Shown: one piece after another, positions 1 to 11,905 of the stretch
Position numbering within the stretch: position 1 is the stretch's first letter
Layout of the letters: every line of letters starts with the position of its first letter
Source of the DNA: Agaricus subrufescens
Taxonomy: Eukaryota > Basidiomycota > Agaricomycetes > Agaricales > Agaricaceae
Reading direction: 5' to 3'
NCBI GenBank assembly: GCA_029945375.1
Contig: CM057060.1
Location: forward strand, 744,001-808,000
Length of the DNA: 64,000 nt
Program-made: the position numbers and the translations under genes
Notes under the pieces: model-generated
Told to the model about the DNA's origin: nothing
The model's database searches: none
The model's input: only the letters and a program-made list of their open reading frames with translations

Positions 1-188
1 GGTCACTCCTTGGAAGATTGATCCGACAAGATGTCAGGTTAGCCTTCCCCGCACTTCTGACAGAATACTTAAAATAGTTGTCGCAGAGTTCGGAATGGGT
101 CAACTCTCTCCCGCATAGAGATCAGAGATGCAAGATAAAAACACTGAAAGCACCCACTAGCATCATCACTCCGACCATTCCTATTAGC

Positions 189-1681
189 ATGCTCTTCCCG
201 CAGGAACTCATCAACATCTTCATCGAGTTCTCCGAGGGCGATTTACCATCCTTGGTCAGTCTCTGCCTCGTCTCGAGAGCATGCTATCGCGTCGCCAGGC
301 CTCTCCTCTATAGGAAGGTCATCGCTGCATCATCTTTCAACCGCCAGGTCATCGTTGGGAAGAAGCTTTTCGGCGCTATCACATCCAACCGTCAATTTGC
401 GTCCTACGTGCATGAATTCACTCTCCATCCTGATTGTTTTTGTCGAGAGCTATCAATGTCGATGCCCCGCCTTTTAGAAGTCCTACATGAGACTCTCGCT
501 TCCATGACAAGACTCAGGAAGCTACGCCTAGTCTTCCAAGATGGATGTGACGATGAATTCCCCATTGATGCCGTCCTCGTCGGCCATGATTTCAAACTGA
601 CAGAATTTTTCTGGAGGGACTTCCGTTGGTATGTCCAGCAACAGGCGCAGCTTGGCGAATTCCTCGCTTCCCAATCCCACATCAGAACCATGGAGATAGT
701 ATCAGGTCCTGATGCAACACCCTCATCTTTTGATGTACCCTCCACGGCATGCCCTAATCTCGAAACTTTCTCCGGCAACTTTCTCTATTTCAAAGCATTA
801 GCCCCCACACGCTCAGTTACCAACTTCATTTGGAATGGCGTTTCACACGTGCCACCAAGTGTTATTGATGAAATGTCCCCTTCGCTCTCCAAGTTGCGAG
901 TCCTCATTTTCCATGAGGGCTTCCCCAACGACCTTGACTTACGCCTTCTAACGTCCCACTTAAACTCCTTGGAGGTACTACATCTTTCGCTTGAAGACAC
1001 GAGGACGACGTTCCAAATTCATCAGCAGGTATTTTCGTTTCCATTTCGGGATTTCAAAGTGGATTCATAACGTTCAAAGATACAGAATGGCCAGAAAATC
1101 GTTGTTCACATTCCTAAATTAACAAATCTTCGAGTGTTCGTTTTGACAGTGTATCCCTCGCGACTGCAAATCCATGAAGAATCCCAACGAATGTTGACTC
1201 ACGAGTGGTTTAGCACGCTCCCACATCTACAGCGCGCATATTTTAATGGATCTTCGATGGACACGGATGAAGTGCTGTGTTGGGCTCGCGGGGAAACGTT
1301 AGTACCGAGAAGAATGCAGATAGAGGAGATTTATGAGATGTATCGGACCGAATACGCGCTAGAGACGGCGTTGCTAAAACCTTTTTCTGATGTTTCTCGG
1401 TTTAAGCATGAAGAATATTCGATTGACGGGCAAGGAAAGGTGGGAGATAGGACGACTTTTAACCCTTCTCTCAGAGCTACACAGGCACAGTGGTGGAAGA
1501 GGTTGTTGAACTGGGATACCCTATCATTCGTGAGTTTCATGTTCATTGAGTTTGCTGTGCATGTATTCAAGCTGACACTTGAAACAGTTTGCAGCTCATT
1601 AACGGTCAGGCTTGGTACTCATTTTTTGAGATGAATTTCCAGAGGAAATTCATCTCGCCACCACAATTAAAAATGTCATGA
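189..1681 (+). CDS. F-box domain protein
   Basis: The N-terminus (MLFPQELINIFIEF, then CLVSRACYRVARPLLYRKV) is a typical basidiomycete F-box, expected to bind SKP1 in an SCF ubiquitin ligase. The rest is leucine-rich and resembles the degenerate LRR-like tails of fungal F-box proteins, the presumed substrate-binding part. I start at the ATG that opens the F-box; upstream in-frame codons have no ATG. A phase-0 intron at 1029-1094 joins two open frames cleanly. A second intron (1530-1594) would give a C-terminus ending at 1681; without it the frame stops at 1634, so the last 40 residues are uncertain. No substrate can be inferred. SKP1, its likely partner, lies about 40 kb away. Confidence 0.75.
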
Positions 1682-2327
1682 GTAAATAGAAGATATCAAT
1701 GCACAGCAATATTATTAGTATCCACTGCGCCATATTAGATACACACTAGCATAACAATCACGCCGATCGACTGCTGGCTTGGGATCTATCTCTTATTATC
1801 AATCTGACCCCAACTTACCGCAAATTGACCTCACCGGGAACCTATCCGGTCATCCACACGACTATCCGAGGGGCGGGCTCGGATGACTCAGATTATCAGC
1901 CACCGCTGGTTCACTTTTGATTGTGACTTTTTCTAATAATCGACGCGTAGAAATTTATAATCGGATTTTTCGATGAAACGATAAACGCGAACTCTCATAC
2001 AATTCAGTTCCGGATGCTTATCTATTGGATAGAAGTAGATTAAGGAATTTAAGAACCAAGGTGGACCTGGTGCTAGAATATCAGAAACGTACATTTTCAC
2101 GAGAGTAGGAGTATCATTTCAAGTTTATCTTCTCTTCTTTCCAAAAATTTCGCCGCAAATGTTATTCTTCTTTTTCCATTTGTCCAGCGATGAGATATAT
2201 TTAGCACGTCAATTGTTCGTGTGAAGTTGTAAGCCTGCTGACTCAGCATTCAATTACTGCACGAGGAAGCGCTCATTTAACTTTGGTTTCTAGACAACTC
2301 TTTTGTTCGCCTCGAGTCCTCTTAACG
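1682..2327. other. Intergenic, no gene seen
   Basis: About 650 bp between two co-oriented genes. Frames are short and broken. It holds one ACGCGT (near 1944) and AT-rich sequence, and should contain the 3' end of the F-box gene and the UBC9 promoter. Confidence 0.6.
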
Positions 2328-3391
2328 ATGTCTGGAATATGTCGGATGCGACTTGCTGAAGAACGCAAGCAGTGGCGGAAGGATCACCCCTTTGTGAGTT
2401 AACGTCAAACTTACCTTGTCCTCAGAGGAAGATCGTGTTGCATGCGACCAAACAACTCCCAGTTGCACGAAATTGGTCCCACATTGACGGAACCATGATC
2501 CTCTACATACTCTACACCGAAACTTGTAACAGTTTCTCCTTGTTCTTGGCCGAGTTTTCCTGACTATCCTGTCGAACGGCTGTGATTGACTTCTGACTTG
2601 TCTCAGGGGTTTTTTGCGAAACCAGCCAAGGCTCAAGATGGATCGATGAACTTGATGGAATGGGAGGTTGGTATTCCAGGAAAGGCAAATGTGAGTTGGC
2701 TCGTTTTATCAGCGCGTTTTACACGCTCCTTGAGCGCGCCTTTGGGAAGCTCCGTGATAAATAATATATGCTCATTCTGTGGACTTTCAACAGACCCCTT
2801 GGGAAAACGGACTATATAAACTTACCATGACCTTTCCCGAAGGTATGTTTTGTTTACCCTAAGCCGCTTATATACCTTTGATTGAAGATGGTACTTATGT
2901 TTAGATTACCCATCCAAACCACCAAAGTGTAAATATGTGCACGTTCAATGAGCTATCATCAGACCGTGTTGACCCGGGCCCAGGCAAATTCACTCCACCT
3001 CTATTCCATCCCAACGTATACCCCTCGGGCACAGTTTGTCTGTCCATTCTAGACGAGGAAAAGTCATGGAAACCTGCAATTACTATCAAACAGGTAAGCG
3101 CCGAGTGATCTCGAGTGTGGCGCATACTGATCGAAATGGTAGATTTTACTAGGTATCCAGGATCTTCTCGATGACCCCAATGTCGGCGACCCAGCTCAAA
3201 GTGATGCATATACGATGTTCAAGTAAGTCCAAAGGTTCTCATGCTATTCAATGTGGCAATTTTGTTGATGTTTTTTCAGGAATGACAAAACTGCTTATGA
3301 GTGCGTACAAGTCTTTTATGTTAGTTCCTGGTTCTCAACCCCTCACAGAAGAAGAGTTCGTCAACAAGCTAGAGAAAATATACCCAAATGA
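2328..3391 (+). CDS. UBC9: SUMO-conjugating enzyme E2 UBC9
   Basis: The enzyme accepts SUMO from the E1 (Aos1-Uba2) and passes it to lysines of mainly nuclear targets. The spliced protein is 158 residues, the usual Ubc9 length, and starts [20 protein letters not shown]. The catalytic core [15 protein letters not shown] places the active cysteine at residue 93, the same number as in human UBC9. Eight exons fit: 2328-2393, 2607-2690, 2794-2842, 2905-2928, 2984-3093, 3143-3222, 3280-3300 and 3349-3391. Two of them are only 24 and 21 nt. All introns are GT-AG and the total length is a multiple of three. The gene converges on SNU13 with 140 bp between stops. Confidence 0.96.
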
Positions 3392-3531
3392 CGTCCTATT
3401 TGTTGTCCTGGGCCTTATGTTAGTTGGTTAATCTGTTCACTATTATATCATGATAGTAAGGATAAACTCATTCGTCTGTTGTATTGATAAGATTACGACA
3501 TCGACTAGTGATACATGGTGAGATAGAGGTA

Positions 3532-4092
3532 TCAGAAAAGACTCTTCTCGATCGCATTCTTGACTGTAGTGATCTGGCTGGACAATTGGGAGTCGCCAGA
3601 GGTGATGCTAACCGCAATGACAGGTCGACTGACATTGCAAGCACGGCCCAGAGCGGCTTTCGAGGGAACAAAGATGTAAGGAACGTTCTACAATATGATA
3701 GCAAATGAAAAGGTGTTAAAAAAAGACTATAAAATGTGAACAAACCTTTTCCTCACAGAGGAGAGGAAGATGAAGCAGAATTTCGAGAGGTTCAGTGTCG
3801 GCCGTCAATATGATTACTTCCGCAATACCACGATTCAAGGTTTTGGTGGCTGAAGGATTGGCGTCAGAGATATCTCCGATTTACGAATGAGTTATGATGA
3901 ACCATACCTTCATTGGCACCCTTTTTGATTTGCTTGTATGCAGTAGCTTGCTGCACGAGGTCGAGAATCTAGTGGTAATAACAGCGTCAACCCACTACAA
4001 CCCACAAAGAGGTGAAAAAAAAAATTCCGTACACCGTTCGTCAACGTTTCGTCGGCAAGCGGCCACGCTTTCTTGTCACCTTTGTCATCCAT
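3532..4092 (-). CDS. SNU13: U4/U6.U5 snRNP and box C/D snoRNP protein Snu13 (15.5K)
   Basis: Snu13 binds kink-turn RNA in U4 snRNA and in box C/D snoRNAs, so it serves both splicing and rRNA 2'-O-methylation. The spliced product is 126 residues, matching the family. It contains the L7Ae core [12 protein letters not shown], then [21 protein letters not shown] and [18 protein letters not shown]. The exons, read on the minus strand, are 4092-4033, 3968-3908, 3849-3746 and 3687-3532. All borders are GT-AG and the frame is kept. It is divergent from the AIG2-like gene, whose start is 236 bp away, and convergent with UBC9. Confidence 0.96.
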
Positions 4093-4328
4093 GTCCGGAA
4101 TTGATGATATGAGTTGGAGACCTCACGAATGTTGATCCTTGGTCGTTGGAAAGTTCGGAGCCGGTGACTATTTTTTTCCTCTCTCTTAGTCGATTACGTA
4201 ATATACGCACACGAACACTCCTGCATGCACGACAGCTCTCATGGAATAAATAGCCTATTTGTACTTGTAATCGATTGAGCATTGGAAGGACCTTCTTTCT
4301 ACTTATACCCGTCGTCACCTTTCGGACC
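4093..4328. promoter_or_regulatory. Divergent promoter region SNU13 / AIG2-like gene
   Basis: 236 bp separate two start codons that point away from each other. The 5' UTRs and both promoters must lie here. No clear TATA box is seen. Confidence 0.5.
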
Positions 4329-4859
4329 ATGGTCCTAAGCAGGCCGTCTTCGTTCTACTTTGGCTATGGCAGTAATATGTGGAAGGACCAGATGATCCGC
4401 CGATGTCCTGAAAGTAAATATCTTGGCATCGCTCGCCTCGCAGATTGGTTAGTCATTTGAGTGTGTGCGCACTGACGAAAATTCATCCATTCATTCATGT
4501 ACAGGAAGTGGATTATTTGCGAGAAGGGTTATGCTAATATCGTTCAATCACCCGGAGATGAGGTCTGGGGCCTCATGTATGACATCACCGAGGCTGATGA
4601 ACAGAAACTTGACGGCTACGAGAACGTACCAGAGTATTATCACAAGGAATACCACACCGTGACTTTTCTTGGCACGAAAGACAAGCCGGTGAACACTTTG
4701 ATGAAGGATCTCATTTATGTCGATGTCGAAAGGAAGAAGGAATCTGAGCCAAAGACAGAGTATATCTATCGCATGAATATGGCAATTGCCGATGCCATTA
4801 AAGAGGGGGTACCAGAGACATACATCGATAAAAACTTGCGTCGATTCATTCCAGAGTAG
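4329..4859 (+). CDS. AIG2 / gamma-glutamylcyclotransferase-like protein, copy A
   Basis: A 157-residue protein of the AIG2/GGCT fold, which releases 5-oxoproline from gamma-glutamyl peptides or amines. The substrate-loop motif FGYGSNM is at residues 11-17. The conserved acid, aligned with catalytic Glu98 of human GGCT, is E79 in LDGYENV. The two exons are 4329-4447 and 4505-4859, split inside the Trp codon at residue 40. Copy B at 6830-7351 has the same structure and the same intron position, so the two are tandem duplicates. No targeting signal is visible, so it is probably cytosolic. Whether it acts on glutathione products or other gamma-glutamyl compounds cannot be told. Confidence 0.88.
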
Positions 4860-5529
4860 ATACAAAGGCCAGGAACACGGTCGCACGCCAAGACGATGCA
4901 TTGTAGAGAAGCTATAAATGTCAGAGTATTGGAAGCTTGTGAGCGGGTGCAATTGGGCGTGATTAGGTGCAATAGATGCGTCCAGGTCGCAGGACGAACA
5001 TCATTCTTCCTGTTTTACAAGATCATACGTCAACCTATTTTTGTCACGAAGGCGTCAATGGCCAATCGTCGAATATCCAGGGAAATGGGAACCTCGTTGC
5101 GAGCTGCTGCCGTTTCTAAAACTTGTGGTAAATGGTCAACTGACAGTGATTGAAAGCACCCGAGCAGACAGGCCAAGACTCCGGTGTGAACACCTCCTGC
5201 TCTTCCTGGTGTTGCATTGGACACTTCTACGGCAAGTAACAATGAAAATAACGCAAACCAATGGGATCAGAGCCAAGAGGGTCGGCTCCGGAATGAGAAT
5301 AGGAGTGAACCGTCGCAAAAGCTCCCAAGAAACTGGAAAAGAGGGCCAAAGCATCGTCGTATCAGCTGAAACTGCACCCGTCTTTCGGAGAATTTACGGG
5401 ATCGGTAGCTATTCTTTTATGCGACGCATATCGCTTGCTCATGGATATTATCATATCTTGGAGCAATAAAAGGCGGTTCAGTAAAGCCTTCTCAACTTCA
5501 GAAAGAATTTACCTTTCACAACAATAGCC
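4860..5529. other. Intergenic, upstream of cutinase
   Basis: No gene is supported. Open frames of 142 residues (+) and 70 residues (-) exist but begin with non-ATG codons and show no family likeness. A TATA-like AATAAAAGG near 5465 lies about 60 bp before the cutinase start. Confidence 0.55.
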
Positions 5530-6225
5530 ATGTTCAAAGCCAGCCTCCTCGCTCTCGTTCTTTCTACACTCGCATACGCCACTCCATTGGCACCTCGTCA
5601 ATCCTGTGCTGATGTCACGGTTGTCTTTGCTAGAGGCACTACTGAGGTTCCACTCATTGGTACAGTCGTCGGACCACCCTTCGCGGCTGCTCTCCGAGCG
5701 GTACTTGGGGGGAGATCTCTGAACTTTGTCGGAGTGGATTATGCTGCCAACATTCCCGGATTTTTGGTTGGCGGCGATCCAGCGGGTGCCCGTACCATGG
5801 CCAACGATGTGACCTCCTTTGCAAATGCGTGCCCGAACACAGCAATTGTCATGTCTGGTTATAGGTATGTCCTCGATATTTCACTCGGAACTGGTCCAAT
5901 AAGCAACGGATTATAGTCAAGGTGCCCAAGTTACGCACCTGGCCGCGAGACAGCTTTCGTCCTCCGTTCAACAAAGGGTTAATGCTGTCGTTGTTTTCGG
6001 TGATCCAGACAATGGTGACGGTTTCCCTGGCGTATTGAATGGCCGCTCGATTACTTTTTGCGCAATTGGTGACAATATTTGTGATGGAGGCGTCCTTGTT
6101 CTTCCACCTCATTTGAGCTACGGCGCGGTAAGTTATCAATTTCGAATACGATACTGACATCTGGTACTGACTTGAGATATTAGAATGTTGGACAGGCCGC
6201 AGCTTTCGTGGCCTCTCGACTCTGA
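5530..6225 (+). CDS. Cutinase (carbohydrate esterase family 5)
   Basis: A secreted serine esterase that hydrolyses plant cutin or related polyesters. The 195-residue precursor begins with a signal peptide (MFKASLLALVLSTLAYA). Catalytic residues follow the Fusarium cutinase pattern: Ser112 in GYSQG, Asp164 in GDNIC and His177 in PPHLSYG. Cys160 and Cys167 would form the disulfide around the Asp loop. The exons are 5530-5864, 5917-6127 and 6184-6225, all GT-AG. It sits between the two AIG2-like copies. It suggests use of plant surfaces or litter, though cutinases are also common in saprotrophs. An acetylxylan esterase of the same family is less likely given the short length. Confidence 0.93.
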
Positions 6226-6829
6226 ATGTTATCAGAAAATTACAATGTGTCAGATGTATATAAACCTATGAAATATACATACCTGCTTAGGCTTTGGCGA
6301 CCTGTAGATGACAGATGTATTAGTGTATGACCAAAGAGAGGTCTACAAAGTAGGACATATGAGAAGGACGGAGCTTGTACAGCCCCTCTCGTTTAAAGAA
6401 TTTTGAAGACGTCTCCTGCAAATGAAGAATTCGTGGTGTTCATTACCGTATCGCAAATTGACCTCGGTGCATCTTCGCAGAATCATCAGCGGAAACTGTG
6501 TACAGCCGACAGATTGAATGCTTCTTAAGGCGAATGGAATGGTTTCTTCCTTCGATGCCCACCAGATGACCCAAACCACCCGTATTATGTGAAGAACGTT
6601 TCCTTCAAAGACTCTGAATAAATATGCACCACCAGGAGCGCGCAAAATGGGAATTTCTTTGACTATGGTTGATTGCAACCGAAGTAGAAGATACGCATTT
6701 GCGAATCAACGACCAGATCGAGGAGAGCAATTGCTAAAGGAAGGAGGGCCTGGAATCTTGAGTCAGATAAAAGGCTTGCCGGTAGAAGGTAAGGTTCAAA
6801 ATCCTCGTCTTCAACGATTCGAAGGTACG
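6226..6829. other. Intergenic, no gene seen
   Basis: About 600 bp between cutinase and the second AIG2-like copy. A 111-residue minus frame shows no protein character. I see no duplicated cutinase remnant. Confidence 0.55.
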
Positions 6830-7351
6830 ATGTCATCTTACAGACAAATCTACATGGGCTATGGCAGCAACATGATGCGCAGACAAATGAGTGAGCGTGC
6901 GCCAGAGAGCCAATTCATTGGCCTTGCGTTCCTCAGGGGCTGGTAGGTCTTGAGTTTTATGTCTCGTTGATACAAGACTTACTTTTCTATCTTCAGGAAA
7001 TGGATTATAAGTCGAAGGGGTTACGCCAACCTAGTACCCTCACACGGTGACGTGGTCTATGGCCTCGTCTATACCATCTCCGCCTCTGACGAAGCGACTC
7101 TCGATGAGCATGAGGGGGTGCCGAATATGTACTCGAAGCTGTACCTTCCCATCACCATGGGTAGCGAAGACAGGCCAGGCATTAGGCACAAGTCTTTGGT
7201 TTATATCGACGTTAATGTCAAGGACCCTGCTCCCGCGCCACAGGAGTATATCGACAGAATGAATGAGGCGATTGAAGATTGCAGAAGGGCGGGGATGCCG
7301 GAGAGTTATATAGAAAAGTACTTGCGCGCATTTATCCCTCCCGCCAATTAG
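6830..7351 (+). CDS. AIG2 / gamma-glutamylcyclotransferase-like protein, copy B
   Basis: A 155-residue paralogue of the gene at 4329-4859. It keeps the MGYGSNM motif near the N-terminus and the catalytic glutamate (E77 in LDEHEGV). The C-termini match as well: YIEKYLRAFIPP here against YIDKNLRRFIP in copy A. Exons are 6830-6942 and 6997-7351; the intron again splits the Trp codon just before KWII. The frame is open and both key residues are present, so this looks like a working second copy and not a relic. In-frame codons run upstream of 6830, but this ATG matches the start of copy A best. Confidence 0.87.
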
Positions 7352-7463
7352 TTTAGGCCAAGATTGATGTAATCATTGTTTGATTCCCCTGAAGTAGCCA
7401 AACAATTGATTATACGCGTAAGGAGCATCGACACGGCCGCGTCACCTCGACACATCTTTATCC

Positions 7464-8683
7464 ATGAACTCCTTCGTCGACCAATTCTCGACGCACAGTC
7501 CAACTGCACAGCTCAAGCGAGCACAAAAACTCATTGCTGCTGAGGAGGAGGACTACTCAGATGCCGCATGGGGCTCGCAGGCTGGTTTTGGCGGTATGAT
7601 CAAGGGTGTACCCGCTTTCAAAGTTCCCGCTGTGGCAGACGTGAGTTTCCTATTCATCTTTGTATATCCACATTGTTGAAAGCCAGACTTCCAATCCAGC
7701 CTACTGCTTTCCTTCGGCTGCACACAGACGACTACGCCGACCCTAATTGCAGAATTAAGATCCAGCATGGTACAACGACTTTGGCATTTAGATTCCAGGG
7801 CGGCGTCATCGTCGCTGTAGATTCTCGGGCAACAGCTGGAAGCTATATCGGTATATCACACGACTTTGATCTTGTCGGCCAGTCCTGATCACACCCAAAG
7901 CTTCGGGAACGGTGAAGAAGGTGATTGAAATTAACCCATACCTACTTGGAACGATGGCTGGTGGTGCAGGTACGTGCACGAAACATATCAGAGCTGGATT
8001 GCGATACTCATACACACCTTTCCTTAGCTGATTGTCAGTTCTGGGAGACTTATCTTGGTATGCACTGTCGCTTACACGAACTCCGTAATCGCGAACGAAT
8101 CTCTGTCTCCGCCGCCAGCAAGTATCTTAGTAATTTGGTATACAGCTACAAGGGAATGGGCCTTAGTATGGTATGTACATACTTTCGGAGTCTTACGTGT
8201 TTTGGCTCTTAATTTTTATTCTACCAAGGGAACTATGATCTGTGGTTGGGATAAGACTGGGCCTGCACTCTTCTACGTCGATTCGGATGGCACACGCCTC
8301 AAAGGCGACCTTTTTTCGGTTGGATCTGGTAGCACGTTCGCATATGGTGTCTTAGATCAGGGCTACCGTTGGGATCTATCAGACGAAGAGGCGCAGGAAC
8401 TGGGCAGACGTAGCATCTTCGCCGCTGGTCATCGTGATGCCATGTCAGGTAACACTTGTAACTTGTATCATGTCAAGGAAGCTGGTTGGGACTTCATTGG
8501 TACGTTATATATGTTCTCTCCTATGCTCCATCAACCTCATGCGCGTCATCACTAGGCAACTACGATGTCTCAAAAATGTACTACGAAGGACCTGGAGACG
8601 TTCCCGGAGCTCCGGGTGGTGGATATGGATACGCCATCCGCACAGAGGGCCGCAGTGCTGCTAACCCACCTCCATCTTCATAA
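7464..8683 (+). CDS. PRE2: 20S proteasome subunit beta-5 (chymotrypsin-like)
   Basis: This is the beta subunit that carries the chymotrypsin-like activity of the 20S core. The predicted precursor is 312 residues. A propeptide of about 83 residues ends at HG|TTTLAF, which makes Thr84 the catalytic N-terminal threonine after self-cleavage. [25 protein letters not shown] and the C-terminal [12 protein letters not shown] are beta-5 hallmarks. The exons are 7464-7640, 7700-7850, 7901-7969, 8028-8170, 8229-8499 and 8556-8683, all GT-AG with an unbroken frame. The gene converges on the first permease, 97 bp between stops. Confidence 0.96.
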
Positions 8684-8780
8684 AAGTGTAATTCCTCTGT
8701 ACAATATTCATCTTGCCTTTTCTTCTTCGGAAGCTGGTACAGAAGTGCAATTGCAAGGTCGAGGTGGTGCTGATAGGATG

Positions 8781-11092
8781 CTACAAGTTAAGGGATTCCT
8801 CATAACGATCGATCTCTAGACGCTCGCTTTTGAAGAAATCAATCTGCTTTAAATCACGCCACTGAGACACAAATCAGTAAGTAGTACCGACACCAGAAGA
8901 GAAGTGCTTACTTCTGTTCGATGCGTAACTTTCCATCCAATATAAAGGATTGGGAAGACGCCAATCATGGTGTACGAGAAGAGGAAAGAAGGTATATTCC
9001 AGTTTCCGGGAAGGAAGACAGCATAACCTCCTACGAATGCCATAATCAAGGTTCCAACGAACGCATAATATCTGCTTGAGTTTAGCAAATGATGCAAATA
9101 AAGCATTAGATCAATGACGTACGCTGCATATGGCTGCAAGCTGGTCTTATGTGGCAGGGAATCACGCGATATTCCCTGACTCTTGAGAGCCTAGCAGGAA
9201 AACAAGGTCAGCCAGTCCGCCTTTCATATGCCAACTAAATATACTTGCAGCATGGAAACGAATGTAGGTGAATGCAATGGTAGCAAAATTCAAAAGCTGT
9301 GATGCCGTCACCAGATTAACAAACCTTTTTTCCACTTGACGGTTAGCATCATTGGGCCTCAGCAGACATGAAGCGCGTACCAGGTTAAAACGACCGCAGC
9401 ATTATTGGAAACTTGCAAGAAGGCCAGTGCAGAAATAGCGAGTGTAATTCCTACACAGTAGACTGGCACTCCTCGGTTTGTGCAACGGGTCATGAAAAGA
9501 GGCATTTTGCCCTCAAGTGCCAGCCCGTAAAGTGTTCGACTCGCACAATACACATAACTATTTCCGGCAGAGTATATGGCGGTCAATATCAGTGCGTTCA
9601 CGATGTGCGGAAGGACTTTAATGTTCATACGCTGCATCGCAATGACGTATGGCGATGATCCTGCACCTGGACGAGCGTCGGATATGGCTTTTATCAGATC
9701 GGGGTCGTTATACGGAACGACGATTCCAACACAAAGGGATCCGAGCACGAAGAAAGCTGCGAGACGGTAGAAGACGCTGTTGAAAGCTTTAGGGAGGACC
9801 TTTCTTGGATATTGCGCCTCTCCCGCTGTCATCGAAACATAATCTGGTCCAGCGATAGTGAAGGAAGCTTGAATGAGACATGCAAGGAATCCTAGGAACC
9901 GGCCCAAGTTGCCTTCTTCTACATACTCAGCGAAGGGAGTACCTGGAACCCTCGATGCTGAGGATGTATCACTAAGTGAGTGCTCATAATGATTCGGAAA
10001 AACAAACTTACGGTTCCAGTAGCGAAAGCCGTAAGCGTCTTTTTGTGGGTTGCCACCCACCATCGTGACGAATGTGAAGCATATTAGACCCACAGCTAGA
10101 ATCACTTTTCCCAGGGCAAGCCAGAATTCCGACTCTAAGGGACGTCAATTAGAAGGGGAAAAGAAGGGTTAGGTAGAGATCTACCTCCAAAGAACTTGAC
10201 GGCAAATAGATTAAGGAAACTAAAGATATAAATATTAGGTTCCTGAGATTCGAGTGGGAACTTACTCACGCAAAAGTTATTATCACAAAAAATATTACTG
10301 CTACCAGTGGGATCTTGTCCGTCCAGAAATTGAGTACGACATTGAATGCGACAATTTCAAAGGGTATCAATGCCGTTTCGAATATGAAAAAGTTGACACC
10401 GGCACAGAAACCAAGAGCCGGATCCACGAAATGGTCTGCATAACGGACCTAAAGGGGAAATTGGTCCGCTGGCCCGCAAAAGATAACAGAAATAGCTCAC
10501 AAAGGGGGACGAAATTGGCATCCATGAGACCATTTCGGCTGAAAATCAAGATGAGGAAAAGATGGAGTGGGTATGGAAGCAATGCTTCATACCAAGGCAT
10601 TGGCTGACAGCAAGAATGAAAGAACACCAGATCGTGAAAGCCACGAAGAGACTCGCTATATTGAGTGCTATTAGCTCACTTCCACAGTTTTAGTGTTCCT
10701 CTTGCCTGGACCCCCCTTCACTAGTGTGGTGCCTATTTGCACGAAGAGAGCGGTTCCAATGGTACCTTCATATCATCCTCAGCCACGAAGCGATGTAGTC
10801 GAGAAGAGGGCATACCTCCTATACCAATCATTTGTATATGCCGGTCCTGTTTTCGTAGCCCTTGTCATTCCATCTGCATTCGAGAGACAACGTCAAGAGC
10901 ACACACCTTCAGTTTGCGGTGAGCCTGATTATTGAAACGAGTGTCAATGCTCTTCTCATCTTGATCTATGTCCTCCTTGCGTGAACTTTGTGGCGATCCA
11001 CCTCTCAAAAAGTGAGGTCGCTCGATAGGGCTACTATGCTGCATAGCAAAGAAGGGAAGAATGGATAGGCGCGCGGGCTCTCTACTCGTCAT
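8781..11092 (-). CDS. Amino-acid permease (AAT/YAT family), copy 1
   Basis: A plasma-membrane proton/amino-acid symporter with about 12 membrane segments. The family start motif RHIQMIGIGGTIGTALFV follows a soluble N-terminus, and GPDYVSMTAGEAQYPRKVLP is the conserved AAT loop. The C-terminus is hydrophilic after the last helix (ILYIGWK...). About a dozen short exons join in frame. The start is the ATG at 11092. One intron (10705-10656) appears to use a GC donor: splicing it gives GGPASLFVAFTIW, parallel to GGPANLLIAFVLW in copy 2, which lacks that intron. Substrate is unknown; both general and narrow-range permeases share these motifs. Confidence 0.9.
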
Positions 11093-11905
11093 TTAAAAGT
11101 AGATTGCGTGACCGTTTATGTGAGTGGGCCGGGCATCAAGTAAGTTTAGACCTACACCAATGAGACGTCAGCTTCTGATGCGTGTATGTCAAGCGTACAA
11201 AAATTATCGCACCTCGCATCATACATACCCCCGTATCGCTAAAAATAAAAATTATTGATCATGGAATTTGAAAATACTCCTGTTCAGTGTTCATCGTGAT
11301 GGCCGTCTTCGAGACCACTGAGAGAATGCGATGGTAGAGGGAAGCAGTCGCAGCTGACCGGAGATATGGTTGTCATTATGGCTTTTATTTATCATCAGAC
11401 CCACTTAGTATGCTTCGAATGATCGGTAATATTAACAATAAACTATACAGTGTATAAGAGTATCATCGGGCTAGCTGTTCCTGACACCTAACGTCCAGAA
11501 ACCACGAGATGAGCTCAGGTTTAGCTCAGACTAAAACTATCCCGCCGCTCTTGGCGATGCGAACCCACAGTCAGGGAGTTTTTCAAGCTATCGAATATGG
11601 TCACCAAAAAAGAAGACGTCAACATGACAGCATGGGACCCGACCAAGAGCACTGAAGGAGCAGACAGGGAAACGGACTGTATTGTCGACTGCCTAGGAGC
11701 AGGTCGAGCCGGTTCCTGCTTTCATATAGATGACACGATTCGATTCTCCAAGCTAAAACGAAACACAATACAACTTGTTCGCCTCCGCCACCATGCTGAG
11801 TGTTAGCCCATAGCATGTATTCGGTAGCAGGCAGTGTTGCCGTAAGCGTGTATTATGTTACATTGCATCATTCCATTCGAAAATGGTACAACTTTCAGTA
11901 CTTTT
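11093..11905. other. Intergenic between the permeases
   Basis: About 800 bp holding the promoter of copy 1 and the 3' end of copy 2. The open frames near 11600-11810 overlap on both strands and show no conserved motif. No gene is supported. Confidence 0.55.

Noticed and set aside
404..778. 124-residue minus frame inside the first F-box gene
   Set aside because: It lies opposite a recognised coding region and has no family motif.
5041..5469. 142-residue plus frame upstream of cutinase
   Set aside because: It begins with a non-ATG codon, has no motif, and competes with equally long minus frames.
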